A stretch of 6,982 bases of DNA from Acidobacteriota bacterium (GCA_021851465.1 JAJZDL010000152.1:1-6982); one strand, 5' to 3'; positions 1 through 6,715 are shown, counted from the stretch's first letter. Numbers and translations are program-made. Notes: generated from the letters alone by a model not told the origin.

Positions 1-1
1 C

Positions 2-610
2 GAATTCGATCTGGTCGCGTTCACCAGCGCCAACGGTGTCGAAGCCTTCCAGCAGCGTGCACAGCATCTGGGGGTTTTGCCGGCACCGCGCCGCATCGCC
101 GCGGTCGGCCCCGCAACCGCGCGCGCGCTGGAGGGGATCGGCCTGGCTGCCGATGTTGTTCCGCCTGTGTTTACCGCCGCATCGCTCGCCGAGGCCCTGC
201 TGCCGGAGGCGCGGGGACGGCGCATCCTGCTGGTGCTGGCCGAGCAGGCGCCCGCCACGCTGCACGCCGCGCTCGATGCCGCCGGGGCCTCGGTCAGCGT
301 CGCCGCGGCGTACGGAAACCGCATCCCCCAGGCCTCGCGCGAGGCTGTCGCCGCCCTCTTCGCCGAGCCTGCAAACTGTCCCGACGCCGCCACCTTTACC
401 AGCGCCTCCACGGCCGGAAGCCTGATCGCACTGCTGGAGGCGGCGGGCCTCTCTCTGCCTGCAACGGTCGTGCGCGCCTCCATCGGCCCCGTCACCTCGC
501 GCGCGCTCCGCGATCTCGGCCTGCCGCCGCACCTGGAGGCGGCCCAGCCGACGATCCCCGCGCTTGTGGACGCGCTCGCCGCCCACTTCCACAAAGCCGC
601 AAATTTTTAG
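2..610 (+). CDS. hemD: Uroporphyrinogen-III synthase, C-terminal ~200 residues (5' end outside window)
   Basis: The enzyme closes and rearranges hydroxymethylbilane to uroporphyrinogen III, the cytoplasmic branch-point step of haem, sirohaem and corrinoid synthesis. The frame is open from base 2 to the TAG at 608-610, giving 202 residues. HemD proteins are usually about 250-270 residues, so some 50-60 N-terminal residues are missing to the left. Seen in order: FTSANGVEAF near the left edge, typical of the first HemD domain; AVGPATARAL; a tyrosine in AAAYGNRIP, at the place of the conserved active-site-region Tyr of the family; TFTSASTAGSL; and SIGPVTSRALRDLGL close to the C-terminus. The ATG at 77 is internal, because the family motif continues upstream of it. 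purC begins 45 nt after the stop, so the two are probably co-transcribed. Family assignment is firm; the true start cannot be seen. Confidence 0.93.
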   Translation, partial: EFDLVAFTSANGVEAFQQRAQHLGVLPAPRRIAAVGPATARALEGIGLAADVVPPVFTAASLAEALLPEARGRRILLVLAEQAPATLHAALDAAGASVSVAAAYGNRIPQASREAVAALFAEPANCPDAATFTSASTAGSLIALLEAAGLSLPATVVRASIGPVTSRALRDLGLPPHLEAAQPTIPALVDALAAHFHKAANF

Positions 611-617
611 AAACAAG

Positions 618-639
618 CCCTTGCACGTCCGCAAGAGGG
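618..639 (+). promoter_or_regulatory. Small bulged hairpin between hemD and purC
   Basis: CCCTTGC at 618-624 pairs with GCAAG-a-GGG... at 631-638, with ACGTCC as a 6-nt loop and A636 as a bulge. The right arm contains AGAGGG, the only purine-rich stretch before the purC ATG at 656. It lies about 16 nt away, which is far for a Shine-Dalgarno site. No T-run follows, so it is not a classical terminator. It may be an RNA structure that affects purC translation, or chance. Confidence 0.25.
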
Positions 640-655
640 TGATACGTTCTTAAAT

Positions 656-1663
656 ATGACAAAAGCACTTCTGACGACCGATCTAGGAGGCCTTTCCCTG
701 GTGGCACGGGGCAAGGTTCGCGACCTGTATGCCATGGGCGACGAACTGCTGTTTGTGGCCACCGACCGCATCTCCGCCTTCGACCATGTACTTGGCTCAG
801 GCATCCCGGACAAGGGAAAGGTCCTCACCCAGATCTCCGCCTTCTGGTTCGAGTTCCTGAAGGACACGGTGGCGAACCATCTGCTGGCCATCGACGGGCC
901 GGAGGTTGCCGCGCTGCTGGGGCCGTCTTCGCAGCCGATCTTCGGCAAGCCTCTCTCCGCGGCGCAGATGGTCGGCGATCCGGTCTTCCAGCAGCAGATC
1001 GCGGGACGCAGCATGGTGGTGCGCCGCGCGCAGATGTACCCCGTCGAGTGCGTGGTGCGCGGCTACCTCTCCGGCTCCGGCTGGAAGGACTACAAGGCGA
1101 CTGGGGCCGTCTGCGGCATTCCTTTGCCCGCCGGGCTGCGCGAGTCGGAGAAGTTGCCGGAGCCGATCTTTACCCCTTCGACCAAAGACAACACCGGCGG
1201 CCACGACGAGAACATCAGCTACGCGGAGGTTGTGTCGATGGTGGGCGAGGAGGCTGCGGCGCAACTGCGGCGCCTCACGCTGGATATCTACACCAAGGCC
1301 TCCGAGTACGCGGCGACCAGGGGAGTGATTCTGGCCGACACCAAGTTCGAGTTCGGCTGGATCGACGGCGTGGGCATGGTGCTGGCCGATGAGGTGCTGA
1401 CGCCCGACTCTTCGCGCTATTGGCCGGCTGCGACTTACGCGCCCGGTGGCGCACAGCCCAGCTTCGACAAACAGTATGTGCGAGACTACCTCGAATCGAT
1501 CGGATGGAACAAGCAGGCTCCCGCGCCGGCCCTGCCCGACGATGTCGTTGCCCGAACGCGGGAGAAGTACCTGGAGGCGTTCCGGCTGCTGACAGGGCTT
1601 GCCGACCTGGACGGATCCGCAGGCCAGGGCGGCCCGCGAAGCTCCACCAGAGAAGGACGATGA
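656..1663 (+). CDS. purC: Phosphoribosylaminoimidazole-succinocarboxamide (SAICAR) synthase
   Basis: This cytoplasmic ligase joins aspartate to CAIR with ATP, giving SAICAR in de novo purine synthesis. The 335-residue product belongs to the longer PurC class (about 300 residues, against about 237 in E. coli). Motifs in order: ARGKVRDLY near residue 18, the nucleotide-binding N-terminal strand-loop; FVATDRISAFDHVL; VVRGYLSGSGWKDY; PIFTPSTKDNTGGHDEN; and ILADTKFEFGW, which fits the second SAICAR synthetase signature (D-x-K-x-E-F-G). These are followed by LTPDSSRYW and the C-terminal SFDKQYVRDYLESIGW. The ATG at 656 is chosen because MTKALLTTDLGGLSLVARGKVRDLY matches the usual family N-terminus, although the Shine-Dalgarno site is weak. 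The last ~20 residues (Gly/Ser/Arg-rich) look like an unconserved tail whose DNA supplies the ribosome site of the next gene. The stop overlaps the cvpA start. Confidence 0.97.
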   Translation: MTKALLTTDLGGLSLVARGKVRDLYAMGDELLFVATDRISAFDHVLGSGIPDKGKVLTQISAFWFEFLKDTVANHLLAIDGPEVAALLGPSSQPIFGKPLSAAQMVGDPVFQQQIAGRSMVVRRAQMYPVECVVRGYLSGSGWKDYKATGAVCGIPLPAGLRESEKLPEPIFTPSTKDNTGGHDENISYAEVVSMVGEEAAAQLRRLTLDIYTKASEYAATRGVILADTKFEFGWIDGVGMVLADEVLTPDSSRYWPAATYAPGGAQPSFDKQYVRDYLESIGWNKQAPAPALPDDVVARTREKYLEAFRLLTGLADLDGSAGQGGPRSSTREGR

Positions 1664-2163
1664 ACATTGCGGATTGGAATGTCTTCGACTGGGTTCTCGT
1701 TGCGATTGTGCTGGTATCGATGGCGCGTGCCTTTATCACCGGGCTGGTGCGCGCGATCGCCGGGTTGATAGGGATCGTCGCCGGGTTTGAGATAGCCAGT
1801 TTGTACTACATCGACCTCGGCAACCGGTTCAGGGGCCTGGGTTGGATTTCGGTGGAGTCCATGGCGCGGATCGTCGCCTTCCTTTTGATCGTGGCGGTCG
1901 TTGTGGTGGTGTTCGAGATCGCCGGACTGCTTCTGCGCAAGTCGCTGCGGGCGATCGGGATGGGGCCATTCGACAGAGTGCTCGGAGCGGCGTTCGGCTT
2001 TGCCCGAGGGTGCCTGGTCGGGATCGCCCTGCTGATGGCTGCGGCGGCGTTCATGCCGCATTCGGAGATCGTTGCCAACTCGATTCTCAGGCCCTATTTA
2101 TTTACCGTTGTGCATAATGTATCCTTCCTCATACCCGACTACGTTCAGGCGCGGATTCTATGA
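1660..2163 (+). CDS. cvpA: CvpA family inner-membrane protein
   Basis: The 167-residue product is close in length to E. coli CvpA (162), an inner-membrane protein first linked to colicin V production and later to envelope stress tolerance; its molecular role is not settled. Four hydrophobic segments are visible: about residues 9-27 (FDWVLVAIVLVSMARAFI), 30-50, 69-92 (with a run of five valines) and 105-131. Family features are the N-terminal DWVLVAIVL...R.F..GLVR pattern with the charged GLVRAIAG turn, and the FDRVLGAAFGFARG motif opening the last helix. The ATG at 1660 overlaps the purC TGA (ATGA), with AGAAGGA at 1651-1657 as Shine-Dalgarno. The spacing is short, which fits translational coupling. 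The same frame is open upstream to 1420, but that part lies inside purC and has no CvpA features. Confidence 0.9.
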   Translation: MNIADWNVFDWVLVAIVLVSMARAFITGLVRAIAGLIGIVAGFEIASLYYIDLGNRFRGLGWISVESMARIVAFLLIVAVVVVVFEIAGLLLRKSLRAIGMGPFDRVLGAAFGFARGCLVGIALLMAAAAFMPHSEIVANSILRPYLFTVVHNVSFLIPDYVQARIL

Positions 2164-2211
2164 CGCTGCGACCGGTATTCCGGACAGGATCGCGCGCGCC
2201 GAGGATGGGAA

Positions 2212-2233
2212 ATCAATTGTGCTGGATCAATTG
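2212..2233 (+). repeat. Tandem ATCAATTG repeat upstream of the Fis-like gene
   Basis: ATCAATTG occurs at 2212-2219 and again at 2226-2233, 14 nt apart. Each copy contains the palindrome CAATTG. The repeat is in the otherwise empty 2164-2293 gap. A weak promoter-like pair overlaps and follows it: TTGCTG at 2231-2236, then TAGAGT at 2253-2258 after 16 nt. It could be a regulator-binding site for the downstream gene; this is inference. Confidence 0.35.
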
Positions 2234-2281
2234 CTGTGAAATGGTCTAGAGTTAGAGTTCATCCATGAGCTACCAGCAAGC

Positions 2282-2290
2282 GAGGTAAGG
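2282..2290 (+). promoter_or_regulatory. Ribosome binding site that fixes the TTG start of the Fis-like gene
   Basis: GAGGTAAGG ends 3 nt before the TTG at 2294, and its GAGG core (2282-2285) sits 8 nt before it. No ATG, GTG or other TTG occurs in this frame between the TGA at 2237 and 2294. This purine-rich block therefore decides for TTG as the start. Confidence 0.6.
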
Positions 2291-2293
2291 CCT

Positions 2294-2614
2294 TTGAAGC
2301 GCGAATTGGACATCCTGGTCACACAGATGCACAGTGCAAGAATCCCCTACGCGGACGCCGTTCGGCAGTTCAAAAAGCGATACATCCTCGAAGTGCTGGC
2401 GCACCACAAGGGCAACCAGTGCAAGGCCGCGACCGAGTTGGGGATGCATCGCAACACCCTCAGCCGCACGCTGGCGGAACTCGACATGGACTCCGCGCTC
2501 ATTCGCAAAGGAATGCGCAGGCCGGTGATGAACGTACGGCCAGCCATGGAGCTGCGGCCCGCGGCCGGCCAGCAGTCAAGAATGCAGCTCGCGGTCGGCG
2601 GACGCCACGCTTAG
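2294..2614 (+). CDS. Free-standing Fis-type helix-turn-helix regulator
   Basis: The 106-residue, basic, cytoplasmic protein probably binds DNA. Residues about 20-63 form the Fis/NtrC C-terminal fold: AVRQFKKRYILEVL (helices before the reader), then NQCKAATELGMHRNTLSRTL at 41-60, the helix-turn-helix with the typical N-x2-x-AA-LG-x2-R-x-TL pattern. There is no receiver or AAA+ sigma-54 domain, so this is a small stand-alone Fis-like protein, not an NtrC activator. Residues 71-106 (RKGMRRP onward, rich in Arg, Pro, Met and Gln) are a low-complexity tail without a known domain. The start is TTG at 2294, supported by the GAGGTAAGG site. An ATG at residue 12 is a weaker alternative. It lies 130 nt after cvpA and 270 nt before a secretin gene on the same strand. 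Whether it controls either, or acts as a nucleoid protein, cannot be told. Confidence 0.82.
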   Translation: MKRELDILVTQMHSARIPYADAVRQFKKRYILEVLAHHKGNQCKAATELGMHRNTLSRTLAELDMDSALIRKGMRRPVMNVRPAMELRPAAGQQSRMQLAVGGRHA

Positions 2615-2746
2615 TGTCTGCCTGAAATGCCGCTCTTCATCGACACGGAAGATGTTGCCTTGTCGGCCTCTCCCACCGCCTTGCCACCCTCAGCTCAGCG
2701 CAGAATCCCCATATTTCTTCGTACTTGTACTGTTTCGCCAGAGATC

Positions 2747-2768
2747 TTCCCGATTCATCGATCGGGAA
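2747..2768 (+). promoter_or_regulatory. Inverted repeat TTCCCGAT-N6-ATCGGGAA upstream of the secretin gene
   Basis: Perfect 8-bp arms at 2747-2754 and 2761-2768 flank TCATCG. No T-run follows, so it is not a standard intrinsic terminator. Its symmetry and its place about 120 nt before the secretin start suit a dimeric regulator site or an RNA hairpin. The rest of the 2615-2884 gap shows no gene I would support: an 83-codon frame at 2627-2878 has no family features or ribosome site. It also shows no convincing promoter. Confidence 0.4.
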
Positions 2769-2884
2769 ACGCTTGCATGGGGCAGGATGTTAGGCTGGCG
2801 GAACAGGGTTCGAGCCTCTCCCGCTGCGGCGTGGCGCAGGGACGAATGCCGGTTTGCGTCCGGGCACGTCTAAGATAGCAGTGG

Positions 2885-5008
2885 ATGGCTAACCCAACAC
2901 ATCTTCGCAAAGTACGGGACGGGCGATGGCTGTGGCCGTGGTTGCTCTGCGGCCTTCTGCTGCCGTGCTACGGCAGAGCGGCCTTGGCACAGACGCCAGC
3001 GGCACAGGGGCAGCCGGGCCAGGGGCAGCCGACCCAGGGTGCTCCTGCGCAGCCTGCGGCGGGCGCGGCCACGGGGTCTGAGGCGGTAGCGGCGGGCCCG
3101 CATCCCGAGCACGAGGCGCCCAGCAAGCGGCACCTTCGGCAGGCTGAGGATGCGTATCTGGCGGGCGCCAAGAAGCTTGAGCGCAACGACCTGGCCGGGG
3201 CGGAACGAGAGTTTGCGCATGCGTTGAAACTCGACCCAGACAACCGCAAGTATTCCCTCGCAATCGAGGTGGCACGGCAGAACGAGGTGACAGAGCTGAC
3301 GCGCCAGGCGGTCAAGGCGCGGCTGGCGGGCGAGCAGGCGAAGGCGGATGCGTTGCTCGCCCAGGCACGGGCCATCGATCCCCAGAACCCGCTTGTTGTC
3401 GAGCACAGTGGCCCCGGTCTGGGGATGGGTACGGGCCCCGCTGTAACTCCCGGCCAGGCTCCCGGCCAACTTGAGAAACAGCCGGCCACGGGAACCGGAG
3501 GCTCGGCGACGAGCCAACCGGCGGTCGGCGGCCAGATGCGCGCCGACAATGATGGGAGTGGGCCATGGATGATCCAGGCCCCGGCGCTGGAGGGCCCCCT
3601 CCGCCTGGTCCCCAACGACGCCTTGAAGAGCTTTCATCTGCGCGGGGTTTCCGCGGATGTGATCCGCGACGTGGCGTCCATTTACGGAATTCGAGCTGTG
3701 ATCGATAACTCCGTGCCGCGCAAGGACCTGGCTTTCGATGTGGACAACGTGGGCTACAAGCAGGCCATGAAGGCGTTGATGGACGTGGCCAATACCTTCG
3801 CGGTCCCCATCGACGAGAGCACGGTGATGGTCGCCCGGGACACGCCGGAGAATCGGATGACCATGGAACACCAGTTGCAAGAGACGATCCGTATGCCGGG
3901 AGCCACTGCACAGCAGATCAACGAACTGGTGAACGTTGCCCGCTCCGTCTTCGGCATCAAGCAGGTGTCCGCGCAATCCGGCACCGGAAACATCGTGGTG
4001 AACGCTCCGGAAGATGTCCTCGAACCGCTGAACCGCACGTTCGAGGACATCATCAATAGCAGCGGCGAGGTGATGATCGACGTGAAACTGTATGAGGTGG
4101 ATACAACGCGTACGACCAACGCCGGGGCCAACATCCCGTCGCAGCTTGGAATCTACAATGTGAACCAACAAGCTGAATCGCTGGTCAATGCAAATGAAGG
4201 TCTGGTACAGCAGGCCGTCGCCCAGGGCCTTATCAGTGCGACCGCCAGCAACCTGACGATTGCGGGCGAACTGATTGCGTCGGGACTGGTGCAGAGCACG
4301 CTGCTGGCCAGCACGGTGGGGGTCATCGGCGGCGGCAGCACGCTGACCGGCATCACGGAGACAGGGAGCATCGGGTTCAACCTGGGCCTGAATACCACCG
4401 ATGCGCGAACACTCGACGATGTGCAGCTACGCGTGGGCGACCGCCAATCCGCAACCTTCCGCGAAGGGACCAAGTACCCGATCGTGACCTCGACCTACAG
4501 CACTGGGCTGTCCACGCCACCCGCTGCGTTGAGCAATGCTTCCGTCAACGGCGTCAGCGTTGCCAGCCTGCTCGCGCAGTACTCGGGCGGCAGCAGCCAG
4601 ACCATCCCGCAGGTCACCTACCAGGACCTCGGCCTCACCCTGGACGCGCTTCCGTCGATCCAAAAGTCGGGAAGCATCAACCTCAAACTCGACCTGAAGA
4701 TCCAGACGCTCTCCGGCAACACAAGCGATGGCAACCCCATCCTCGACAACCGCGAGTTCGCCTCCGACATCACAGTGCGGGAGGGGGAGAGCGTGCTGAT
4801 GGTCGGCAACGCCAGCCAGACTGAGACGGCTGCCTTGACCGGAATCCCCGGCTTGAGCGAGCTGCCCGGCTTTCAGATGCCGCTCGTGGCCAACATCGAG
4901 AAGGACACCGATCAGCTCGTCATGGTGATCACGCCGCATGTGGTGCGGCGCCGCGCCGATCTGGTGGCCGGGCCGCGCATCGCGGTGCCGCCGCAAGCGC
5001 ATAATTAG
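2885..5008 (+). CDS. TPR-containing outer-membrane secretin (GspD/PilQ superfamily)
   Basis: The 707-residue protein should form the outer-membrane ring of a type II secretion or type IV pilus-like machine. A signal peptide is clear: basic RKVRDGR, hydrophobic core to residue 30, and AALA before Q36. Residues 36-79 are a Pro/Gln/Gly/Ala linker with repeated GQP units. Residues 80-118 form a TPR-like helix pair ending in ALKLDPDN, and a second helical pair runs to about 165 (ARAIDPQNP). A Gly/Pro linker leads to an STN/N0-like domain (about 236-320, FHLRGVSADVIRDVASIYGI) and a secretin_N-like domain (about 325-390, NELVNVARSVFGI...GNIVVNAPEDV). The secretin barrel spans about 396-686: EVMIDVKLYEVD, VTYQDLGLTLDALP at 577, VREGESVLMVGN near 632, and VMVITPHVVRRR at the end. 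The ATG at 2885 is preceded by an in-frame TAG at 2876; the Shine-Dalgarno site is poor. No partner ATPase, pilin or pilotin genes are visible, so the system type is undetermined. Confidence 0.9.
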   Translation: MANPTHLRKVRDGRWLWPWLLCGLLLPCYGRAALAQTPAAQGQPGQGQPTQGAPAQPAAGAATGSEAVAAGPHPEHEAPSKRHLRQAEDAYLAGAKKLERNDLAGAEREFAHALKLDPDNRKYSLAIEVARQNEVTELTRQAVKARLAGEQAKADALLAQARAIDPQNPLVVEHSGPGLGMGTGPAVTPGQAPGQLEKQPATGTGGSATSQPAVGGQMRADNDGSGPWMIQAPALEGPLRLVPNDALKSFHLRGVSADVIRDVASIYGIRAVIDNSVPRKDLAFDVDNVGYKQAMKALMDVANTFAVPIDESTVMVARDTPENRMTMEHQLQETIRMPGATAQQINELVNVARSVFGIKQVSAQSGTGNIVVNAPEDVLEPLNRTFEDIINSSGEVMIDVKLYEVDTTRTTNAGANIPSQLGIYNVNQQAESLVNANEGLVQQAVAQGLISATASNLTIAGELIASGLVQSTLLASTVGVIGGGSTLTGITETGSIGFNLGLNTTDARTLDDVQLRVGDRQSATFREGTKYPIVTSTYSTGLSTPPAALSNASVNGVSVASLLAQYSGGSSQTIPQVTYQDLGLTLDALPSIQKSGSINLKLDLKIQTLSGNTSDGNPILDNREFASDITVREGESVLMVGNASQTETAALTGIPGLSELPGFQMPLVANIEKDTDQLVMVITPHVVRRRADLVAGPRIAVPPQAHN

Positions 5009-5224
5009 ACGATGCCCTCCGTGCATCTCCTCAAGGGCCATTCCGGGCACTGAGGCCATGCTCCTTGCCAGAGAGTGTGCAGCCCCAGTCAGTGTTCTCA
5101 GGCTGAATTGCTTTGCATGGAGAGTGGGCGCTGCGGCATTGGCTACAGGGAGGAAGCAACGCCGGTGGCATCGGGGAATCCACTCGGCCACCAGGTCGCC
5201 GGCGGAGGACAACCCATGCGGCCG
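5009..5224. other. Convergent intergenic region without a supported gene
   Basis: This 216-nt gap lies between the secretin stop and the 3' end of the minus-strand gene. It should hold terminators for both. Only weak structures are seen: GCCCT at 5014-5018 against AGGGC at 5034-5038, and GGTGGC at 5164-5169 against GCCACC at 5187-5192. Neither has a T-run. Open frames that cross the gap have no recognisable protein features. Confidence 0.5.
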
Positions 5225-6715
5225 TCACGGATGCATGTTCTTCGCCGATCGCAGCGCCAGCATCCCCAACGCGCAGATCGCAACGATCGGCGCAATCCAC
5301 AGCGCCTCAGGATGCCGCTCTGTAAACGGCCTCGTCTCCGCCGTTGGAGCGCGATACTGCGCATTCATCTCCTCCGGCCCCAACTCCGCGGCCAGGGCCG
5401 TCTGCTTCGCAACAAACTGCCGCGCGTACTCGTACTCCGGCGCGCCCAAGGTGGGATCGCCATAGAACAGAGCCAGCCCACTGCTTGCACGGGAGCCATG
5501 GCCGGTGTCGGGGCCCATGGTTGAAGCGGCCGGTACCTCGAAGCAGATCTTCCGCTGGCGCATCTCCAGTCGCACGGAGGCAATCGGCAGCGGCTTCCGG
5601 TCGCCGTTCTCTATCGCCACCTCGACTTGCGCCGCGCGCTGCAAATTCGCCCCGAGGATCGCTGGAACCGAGAGCTGTTCGGCGCGAACCGCCCGTCCCG
5701 CCTCGTTTGCATGAACGCGCAGGATGGCCCCCCGCACGACCTCGGCAAGCGGCGCGCGTCCGTCCTCGATCTGTGCGGCGTCTTCGACCCCGCTCTCTTC
5801 TGTAGACTGGCCCGCCGCGCTCTTCGTTGCCGCATCGGCCAGCGCAGTCACCCGAACCGAGCGGCTGAAGTTCCCTGCAAACCCCGGTGCAAGCACAAAC
5901 GAAACCCGCTCCACGGGGACCCGTGCAGGGAGCGCAAAGGAAGCCACCGTCTCACCGCCCACATTTGCAACTGTTGCCGTCTCCGCCACCGTCGTGTACA
6001 CCGTCTGCGCCTCGCGGCTGGGAGGCACCTGCGCGCCCTCCACCATCGCCGGTACAAATCGCGGAGCGCCCCCTGGCGCGCTGCCCGGCGCGGGCAAGAC
6101 GCGCAGTTCCACATGCAGGTACTTGTACGCCGTCTCCTCCAACGGGATCGTCGTGTCGCGCGAGAGGCGCTGCGCGGTCAAATCGAAGATCGTATACGAT
6201 CCCAGCGCAGCAGCCTTCTCCCCTCCACCGAGCGCATTCATCCCACTCACCACCGCCGTCGCCACAAAGTCATGCACCGCCGGATCGATCGCCAGCGTAA
6301 CGCCGGTATAGGCACGGGATGGCATCTCAAGATCGAAGTCAATCTGTGCGCCTCCTCTCCCAGCGATCACGCCGGGCCTCGCCGCAAGATCCAGCAGTCG
6401 CGCGGTCTGCGTCTCCTCGCTGGCCGCCTCGCTCAGCGTAATCGCGTAGGGGACCTCATACACCGCGCCGGAATGCAACCCATCGCCAGGCCCCGCATCC
6501 CGCGCCGCAAACAAGCGCAGATCCGTCAGCGAGGGGTCCGCATGAACGAATACCTGCGCGTCCAGAACGGCGCACGCCTGCCCCGCGCGCGCGCCTTTCT
6601 CTTCTCTATCCACCCGGACCGCGCGCTCATAGCGCATCGCATCCGGTCCCGCCACCGGCGGCCCGTCCGACGCAGCCACCTGCCACAACAGCAGCAGCAG
6701 CGCCGCGCCCTTCAT
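5225..6715 (-). CDS. DUF3999-like exported protein with C-terminal membrane anchor
   Basis: The 496-residue product has a signal peptide (MKGAALLLLLWQVAAS, with cleavage likely near AAS-D17). It also has one C-terminal transmembrane segment (about residues 471-489, ALWIAPIVAICALGMLAL) followed by the short basic tail RSAKNMHP. The bulk should therefore face the periplasm, tethered to the inner membrane. Near the N-terminus, MRYERAVRVD, then ACAVLDAQVFVHADPSLTDLRLF and VYEVPYAITLSE resemble the opening of DUF3999 proteins, where a Y-E-R-P-like start is followed by a D-L-R-L-F-strand and a VPY motif. The rest looks like beta-rich, Ala/Val-rich sequence with no catalytic motif that I recognise. 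The ATG at 6715 is chosen because GAGG lies 7 nt upstream and the signal peptide begins directly after it. A GTG at 6754 in frame would add 13 residues before the signal. The function of the family is unknown to me. Confidence 0.72.
   Translation of the reverse strand: MKGAALLLLLWQVAASDGPPVAGPDAMRYERAVRVDREEKGARAGQACAVLDAQVFVHADPSLTDLRLFAARDAGPGDGLHSGAVYEVPYAITLSEAASEETQTARLLDLAARPGVIAGRGGAQIDFDLEMPSRAYTGVTLAIDPAVHDFVATAVVSGMNALGGGEKAAALGSYTIFDLTAQRLSRDTTIPLEETAYKYLHVELRVLPAPGSAPGGAPRFVPAMVEGAQVPPSREAQTVYTTVAETATVANVGGETVASFALPARVPVERVSFVLAPGFAGNFSRSVRVTALADAATKSAAGQSTEESGVEDAAQIEDGRAPLAEVVRGAILRVHANEAGRAVRAEQLSVPAILGANLQRAAQVEVAIENGDRKPLPIASVRLEMRQRKICFEVPAASTMGPDTGHGSRASSGLALFYGDPTLGAPEYEYARQFVAKQTALAAELGPEEMNAQYRAPTAETRPFTERHPEALWIAPIVAICALGMLALRSAKNMHP

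Noticed and set aside
1..14. Possible adapter residue at the left edge (a GATCT stretch)
   Set aside because: The bases translate in frame as EFDL leading directly into the HemD motif FTSANGVEAF, and the match to the adapter is incomplete.
2627..2878. 83-codon frame just upstream of and in frame with the secretin, ended by TAG
   Set aside because: No ribosome site and no recognisable family. The secretin already has a complete signal peptide after the TAG, so a broken N-terminal extension is unlikely.
2870..4171. 433-codon open frame on the minus strand inside the secretin gene
   Set aside because: It is antisense to a firm gene with signal peptide and secretin motifs. The translation is His/Arg/Leu-rich without family features, as expected from a GC-rich mirror frame.
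5014..5038. Terminator after the secretin
   Set aside because: Arms of only five bases with a 15-nt loop and no T-run; too weak to call.
4427..5212. 261-codon minus-strand frame over the secretin end and the convergent gap
   Set aside because: Most of it mirrors the conserved secretin C-terminus; no domain or ribosome site was seen.
6686..6701. CTG/CAG triplet run as a phase-variable repeat
   Set aside because: It is only about four units and encodes the leucine core of a signal peptide, a common codon-usage effect.
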